Shown: positions 7,058-10,760 of the stretch, one piece after another | How positions within the stretch are numbered: position 1 is the first letter of the stretch | How the letters are laid out: each line of letters begins with the position of its first letter | Source of the DNA: Paracoccaceae bacterium | Lineage (GTDB): Bacteria; Pseudomonadota; Alphaproteobacteria; Rhodobacterales; Rhodobacteraceae | Assembly (NCBI GenBank): GCA_020441345.1 | Contig: JAGRMK010000196.1 | Coordinates: 1-10,760 of the forward strand | DNA: 10,760 nucleotides | Direction of reading: 5' to 3' | Notes under the pieces: model-generated | Database searches by the model: none | Told to the model about the DNA's origin: nothing | What the model saw: the letters and a program-made list of their open reading frames with translations, nothing else | Translations under genes and position numbers: made by a program

Positions 7058-8898
7058 TCGGCGGCCTCCTCGGTGCCGATGAAACCGCCCGATTGTCTGC
7101 TCCAGAACCGGGCATAGAGCCCGTCGCGCGCCAGCAGGTCCGCGTGCGTCCCCTGTTCGGCGATGCGTCCGTCATCCAGAACGACGATCCGGTCCATCCG
7201 GGCGATGGTGGACAGCCGGTGCGCAATGGCGATCACCGTCTTGCCCTCCATCACGCCATAGAGCGTTTCCTGGATCTGTGCCTCGACCTCGCTGTCCAGC
7301 GCGCTGGTGGCCTCGTCCAACACCAGGATCGGCGCGTCTTTCAGGATGACACGGGCAATCGCGATGCGCTGTCGTTGCCCGCCCGACAGCTTCACACCGC
7401 GCTCCCCGACGCGCGCGTCATAGCCGCGGCGCCCTTCGGCGTCGGTCAGGTCCTGGATGAACTCATGCGCCTCGGCCCGTTTGGCCGCGTCGATCATCTG
7501 CGCCTCGGTGGCGTCCGCGCGGCCATAGAGGATGTTCTCCCGCACCGACCGGTGCAACAGCGCGGTGTCTTGCTGCACCATGCCGATCCGCGCGCGCAGA
7601 CTGTCCTGGGTCACGGTCGCGATGTCCTGGCCGTCGATCTCGATGCGCCCGCCTTCGGCGTCGTAAAACCGCAAGAGCAGCTTTACCAGGGTCGATTTCC
7701 CAGCCCCCGAACGCCCGATCAGGCCGATCTTCTCGCCCGGCGCGATGCTCAGGCTCAGCGACTGCAACCCGCCGCTGCCGCGCCCGTAATGGTGGCTCAG
7801 GTCGATCAGCTCGACCTGCCCATCTTGAAACGCCAGTGGCCTGGCATTCGGTGCGTCAACCAGCGTGATCGGCTGGGCAATGGTTTCCATCCCCTCGGCG
7901 ATGACGCCAAGGTTGCGAAAGAACGAACTGACGGCCCACATGATCCAGCCGGTCATCGCGTTGAGCCGCAGCACCAGTGCGGCGGCGGCGGCAACGACAC
8001 CAAGGCTGGCGGCGCTGATCGACCAGAGCCAGATCGCCCAGCCGACAACCGCCACGATCAGGAATCCGTTCAGGAACACCAGCGACAGATCCATCGTGGT
8101 GAAAATACGCATTTCCTTTTGAAACGTCACCCGCGCGGTTTCGATCGCTTCGCGGGCATAGTCGGTTTCATGTTCGGCCTGTGCGAAGAGCTTCACGGAA
8201 TGGATGTTGGTATAGGCATCCACGACCCGGCCAGTGACCGCGCTGCGGGCGTCGGAGGCCTCTTTTGACGCCGGGCCAACCCGCTGGATCGTCCAATGCA
8301 CCAGCCAGCCGTAAAGCGCCAGCCAGACCAGCATCGGCAACACAAGCCGCGGATCGGCCCCATAGAGCAACAGCCCGGCACCAACCGCGTAGGCGATCGA
8401 ATAACTCAGCGCGTCGAAGGTCTGGAACACGGCCTCGCCGGCGGCGGGCGGGGTCTGCATGATCCGGTTGGCGATGCGCCCGGCGAAATCGTTCTCGAAC
8501 CAGCCGACCGATTGCCGCAGAACATGCCGATGCGCACGCCAGCGGATCAGTGTGCCGAAATTCGGCAGGATCGTGTTATTAAGCAACCCTGTGTTCACCG
8601 CCTGCAATGCCGGGCGCAGGATCAAGAGGAAGAGGGCCGCCAACAGCAATTCGACCCCGTAAGCCTGCCAGAACCCGGTGACGCCCGTTGCCTCCATCAC
8701 ATCGACGACCCGGCCCAGATACCAGATCAGTCCGATCTCGATGAAAGCGGTGACGATGGAAAACGCGCCAGTGACCAGGAAGACCCGCCGAAACGGGCGC
8801 ATGTAGCGCACCATGAACGGCCAGAGCCGCCGCGGCGGCACGTTGTCTTCGTCATAGCTGGTGTAAGGGTCCACCAGATTTTCAAGATACCTGAACAC
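7054..8898 (-). CDS. ABC exporter half-transporter (fused membrane and ATPase domains), first of a tandem pair
   Basis: This is a 614-residue paralogue of the following gene with the same order. A six-helix transmembrane domain spans about 35-340, with GWFENDFAGRIANRIM at 132-147. The nucleotide-binding domain spans about 360-600: Walker A GRSGAGKS at 395-402, Q-loop Q443, signature LSGGQ at 504-508, Walker B D528-E529, and H-loop H560. Both ATP sites of a pair formed with the next protein would be canonical, unlike exporters with one degenerate site. The two proteins share the C-terminal string ARFWSRQSGGF. The start is GTG at 8896-8898 with AAGGAT (complement of 8906-8911) seven bases upstream. 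It follows cca after 47 bases, the widest gap in the train and a possible place for an internal promoter. The substrate is unknown. Confidence 0.92.
   Translation of the reverse strand: MFRYLENLVDPYTSYDEDNVPPRRLWPFMVRYMRPFRRVFLVTGAFSIVTAFIEIGLIWYLGRVVDVMEATGVTGFWQAYGVELLLAALFLLILRPALQAVNTGLLNNTILPNFGTLIRWRAHRHVLRQSVGWFENDFAGRIANRIMQTPPAAGEAVFQTFDALSYSIAYAVGAGLLLYGADPRLVLPMLVWLALYGWLVHWTIQRVGPASKEASDARSAVTGRVVDAYTNIHSVKLFAQAEHETDYAREAIETARVTFQKEMRIFTTMDLSLVFLNGFLIVAVVGWAIWLWSISAASLGVVAAAAALVLRLNAMTGWIMWAVSSFFRNLGVIAEGMETIAQPITLVDAPNARPLAFQDGQVELIDLSHHYGRGSGGLQSLSLSIAPGEKIGLIGRSGAGKSTLVKLLLRFYDAEGGRIEIDGQDIATVTQDSLRARIGMVQQDTALLHRSVRENILYGRADATEAQMIDAAKRAEAHEFIQDLTDAEGRRGYDARVGERGVKLSGGQRQRIAIARVILKDAPILVLDEATSALDSEVEAQIQETLYGVMEGKTVIAIAHRLSTIARMDRIVVLDDGRIAEQGTHADLLARDGLYARFWSRQSGGFIGTEEAAE
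7270..7344. repeat. 75-bp near-identical segment shared by the two ABC genes (copy 2)
   Basis: This is the partner of 5441-5515, in the same orientation, with five mismatches, over the Walker B/D-loop codons of the first ABC gene. The rest of the two genes is clearly more diverged. Confidence 0.75.
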
Positions 8899-8945
8899 GC
8901 GCGCGATCCTTAACCTGTGAAGGCAATCTAGGTCGGATGCACCCC
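8899..8945 (-). promoter_or_regulatory. 47-bp gap between cca and the first ABC gene, possible internal promoter
   Basis: This is the only gap above 15 bases in the minus-strand train. It holds the ABC ribosome binding site (8906-8911) and a TAGATT hexamer (complement of 8926-8931) that resembles a -10 element at four of six positions. I see no clear -35 and no strong hairpin, so a promoter here is only possible. Confidence 0.25.
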
Positions 8946-10103
8946 CTAGGCCAGACCCAGAACACCCAGAAGCGCCGCGCGGTCGGGGGAAAGGTCATGC
9001 GCCAGCCAATGTGCCTCGGCCTGTTTCAACGCGGTGCCCAGCGCCGCGCCTTGCAGTTGCGGCATCAGATCCCGGGGTTTCAGCGGGAACTGCGCGTCGG
9101 CGCCCCGCGCGATTTCGGTCAGCCAACCGTCGGATGGAAATGTTTCAAACAGAGCGGCGCGGGACAAGACGACATCCGCCGCCAAATCAGCCCCCAGCGC
9201 ATAGCCAAGCACGGCGGGCGGATTGAAATTGCTCAAACCGTCTCTGATCTTGCCCAAATCGCGGCTTTCGGCCTTGGACAGGCGCAGATGCTCTTCGGGA
9301 TCCGCACCGCCCAGAACCGCCAGACGCCGCAACCAGCCGCCCGGCTCGCCGCCTTCCAGATGCACCAGAACGGGCAGGGCCTGCGGTTGCGCGCCGGGCA
9401 GGACATGGGCCAGGATCCCTGCCTGGGCCATCGCCGCCACGGCGGGCGCGGGGTCGCACGCGGCCAGAAGCTTGCGCAATTCGGCGGTGATGCGTTCGCG
9501 CGAAAGCGTCTCTAACATGGCGGAATGCTGCGCACAGGCCGCCAGCGCCGCGGCGTCCAACCCGTGCTCGGGGTCGCCATATTGGGCATGAAACCGAAAG
9601 AACCGCAGGATGCGCAGATAGTCCTCGCGGATGCGGGCATCGGCATCGCCGACGAACCGCAACCGTCGCGCAAGCAGGTCGCGCACCCCGCCCAGCGGGT
9701 CGACCAGCGTGCCGTCGGCCCGGGCATAGAGCGCGTTCATGGTGAAATCGCGCCGCGCCGCGTCCTGTTTCAAATCGGCGCCAAAGGACACCTTGGCATG
9801 GCGGCCATAGGTTTCCTCGTCATGGCGAAAACTCGTGACCTCGAACCCGTCACCGCCGGAAACCACCGTTACCGTGCCATGCGCGATCCCGGTTGGAACG
9901 GCCTTCAGTCCGGCCTTTTCGGCAAGCATGGTCACGGTTTCCGGCAAGGCGTCGGTGGCAATATCGACATCCGTCACCGGCACGCCCAATAGCGCGTTGC
10001 GCACGCAACCACCCACCGCCAGCGCATGAAACCCGGCGTCGGTCAGCACGGACAGTACGGCCTGGGCGTTCGGGTCGTCCAGCCATGCGCCAGTGACCTT
10101 CAT
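8946..10103 (-). CDS. cca: CCA-adding tRNA nucleotidyltransferase (class II)
   Basis: The protein is 385 residues from the ATG at 10101-10103. An in-frame ATG further upstream (10205) is rejected because the chosen one overlaps the Nudix stop as ATGA, has GAGGG (complement of 10108-10112) four bases before it, and begins the conserved region. The head domain has GGCVRN at 31-36, the metal-binding pair D45/D47 in TDVDIATD, and RRDFTMNAL at 117-125. Next comes DPLGGVRDL, then the nucleotide-selection motif EDYLRILRFFRF (E160, D161, R164) and the SRERITAEL helix near 201. These mark a bacterial class II polymerase-beta-like nucleotidyltransferase that builds or repairs the 3' CCA end of tRNAs in the cytoplasm. 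The C-terminal half is less conserved, as is normal. The sequence alone cannot exclude a poly(A) polymerase, but the layout fits alphaproteobacterial CCA enzymes. Confidence 0.92.
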   Translation of the reverse strand: MKVTGAWLDDPNAQAVLSVLTDAGFHALAVGGCVRNALLGVPVTDVDIATDALPETVTMLAEKAGLKAVPTGIAHGTVTVVSGGDGFEVTSFRHDEETYGRHAKVSFGADLKQDAARRDFTMNALYARADGTLVDPLGGVRDLLARRLRFVGDADARIREDYLRILRFFRFHAQYGDPEHGLDAAALAACAQHSAMLETLSRERITAELRKLLAACDPAPAVAAMAQAGILAHVLPGAQPQALPVLVHLEGGEPGGWLRRLAVLGGADPEEHLRLSKAESRDLGKIRDGLSNFNPPAVLGYALGADLAADVVLSRAALFETFPSDGWLTEIARGADAQFPLKPRDLMPQLQGAALGTALKQAEAHWLAHDLSPDRAALLGVLGLA

Positions 10104-10696
10104 TGCACCCTCACCGCCAGCGCCCGCAGCATCCGCGCGGTCGCGCCCCAGATGTAATAGGGCCCCCAGGGCACGGTGTAAAAGGCGCGCCACTGACCCA
10201 GCCACAGACGCCGCTGCACCGAATAGCGCGCAGGGTCGAGAACATGATCTAGCGGCACAAAGAACGCCTCGTCTACCTCGCCGCGTTCGACGACAGGGGA
10301 AAATGGCGCGCGCACATGCCCGAGAATCGGCGTCACGGTAAAGCCGGTTACGGTTTCATGCGGCGGCATCGCGCCCAGAACCGCAACCGCCGCCGGGTCC
10401 AGCCCCACCTCTTCCTGCGCCTCGCGCAGGGCGGCGGCGGTGACATCGGCATCGGTCGCATCAACCTTGCCGCCGGGAAAGGCGATCTGACCAGGATGGT
10501 GTTTCAGCCCCGAGGCGCGTTTGGTCAGCAAGACCGACAACCCCTGCGGCCGCTCCACCAGCGTCACCAACACCGCCGCCGGGCGCAGGGTGCGGTCCCT
10601 GGGGTGGACCCCGGGATTCAGGTCATAATCGCTCGACTCCGGCCCCTCGGCCTCGAGCGCGCGACGAATTCGCGCCAGCCTGTCAGCGTTGCTCAT
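10100..10696 (-). CDS. Nudix hydrolase, CoA pyrophosphatase type (UPF0035/NudL-like)
   Basis: The protein has 198 residues from the ATG at 10694-10696. Residues 57-79 carry the UPF0035 signature (LLTKRASGLKHHPGQIAFPG, then GKVD), which in known CoA pyrophosphatases confers coenzyme A recognition. It runs into a Nudix helix, LREAQEEVGL at 90-99, with metal ligands E92, E95 and E96. As in E. coli NudL, the Nudix box has one extra residue before the REAxEE part. The likely reaction is hydrolysis of CoA or its derivatives to 3',5'-ADP and 4'-phosphopantetheine. An in-frame ATG at 10747 is rejected because it would lie deep in hslO and adds residues unlike the family. The chosen start overlaps the hslO end by 14 bases and has GAGG nine bases upstream. 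The stop overlaps the cca start by four bases. Confidence 0.9.
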   Translation of the reverse strand: MSNADRLARIRRALEAEGPESSDYDLNPGVHPRDRTLRPAAVLVTLVERPQGLSVLLTKRASGLKHHPGQIAFPGGKVDATDADVTAAALREAQEEVGLDPAAVAVLGAMPPHETVTGFTVTPILGHVRAPFSPVVERGEVDEAFFVPLDHVLDPARYSVQRRLWLGQWRAFYTVPWGPYYIWGATARMLRALAVRVQ

Positions 10697-10760
10697 CCTG
10701 CTGTGCCTCGAATCCGACGCTGCCGGCGTCCAGAACGTAATGCGCACCGCAGAACTGGCA
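10683..10760 (-). CDS. hslO: Hsp33 redox chaperone, C-terminal end (partial)
   Basis: The minus-strand frame is open from the window edge and gives 25 residues before the TGA at 10683-10685. It begins CQFCGAHYVLDAG and ends QQDEQR. The CxxC followed by an aromatic-rich stretch fits the last zinc-binding cysteine pair of Hsp33 (HslO), whose redox switch unfolds on oxidation. The first pair (CxC) and the chaperone domain are outside the window, so the call rests on a short tail and on the gene's place just before the Nudix and cca genes. Another zinc-ribbon protein remains possible. Its last 14 bases overlap the Nudix gene, consistent with co-transcription. Confidence 0.6.
   Translation of the reverse strand, partial: CQFCGAHYVLDAGSVGFEAQQDEQR

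Noticed and set aside
4664..7117. An 817-codon open frame on the plus strand opposite the VOC and ABC genes
   Set aside because: It is the antisense shadow of high-GC coding sequence. The translation is rich in Arg, Pro, His, Gln and Gly with no recognisable domain, while the minus strand carries complete ABC motifs.
6009..7226. A 405-codon minus-strand frame overlapping both ABC genes
   Set aside because: It is an out-of-frame reading of the ABC genes with low-complexity Arg/Gly/Asp-rich translation; it also crosses the natural junction at 7054-7057.
10104..10205. Upstream start extending the CCA enzyme by 34 residues
   Set aside because: The added residues are an out-of-frame reading of the Nudix gene. 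The internal ATG has a good ribosome binding site and forms an ATGA overlap.

Overview
The window looks like chromosomal DNA of an alphaproteobacterium, most likely of the Rhodobacteraceae (roseobacter group). The grounds are high GC content, dense packing, frequent GTG starts, and protein sequences that resemble that family: an RbaY-like REC-PP2C regulator, a BacNav sodium channel of the marine type, and a compact RlmD/TrmA-type methyltransferase. No phage, insertion sequence, CRISPR array, tRNA or rRNA is visible. Most of the region is ordinary housekeeping and accessory sequence, and I see no convincing new defence or mobile system.

Layout. Positions 1-306 (+) hold the C-terminal regulatory end of threonine ammonia-lyase IlvA. 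It converges on a small Hpt phosphotransfer protein (328-654, -). The Hpt gene is divergent from a receiver-PP2C phosphatase response regulator (804-2090, +). The roughly 150-bp intergenic region between them is AT-richer than the genes and holds two near-consensus CtrA-type boxes (TTAA-N7-TTAA with one mismatch each), one 43 bases before each start codon. The regulator converges on the end of a long minus-strand gene train, and a perfect 14-bp palindrome covers both stop codons.

The minus-strand train fills 2097-10760. In transcription order it is: hslO (Hsp33, only the last 25 codons in the window), a CoA-pyrophosphatase-type Nudix hydrolase, the CCA-adding tRNA nucleotidyltransferase, two tandem ABC exporter half-transporters, a VOC/glyoxalase-fold protein, an RlmD/TrmA-family Fe-S RNA m5U methyltransferase, a six-helix voltage-gated sodium channel, and a secreted VCBS/FG-GAP-like protein. 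Six of the eight junctions are overlaps (14, 4, 4, 4, 4 and 17 nt). The largest gap is 47 nt, between cca and the first ABC gene. This suggests one operon, or two with a possible break at that gap.

The functions in the train are mixed: redox chaperone, nucleotide clean-up, tRNA 3'-end synthesis, export, RNA modification and sodium conductance. The arrangement looks like a compact co-transcribed block rather than one pathway. The two points most worth following are the Hpt/REC-PP2C pair with possible CtrA control (a likely input to a partner-switching sigma-factor pathway), and the tight coupling of a BacNav channel to a periplasmic protein with two calcium-type DxDxDG loops.
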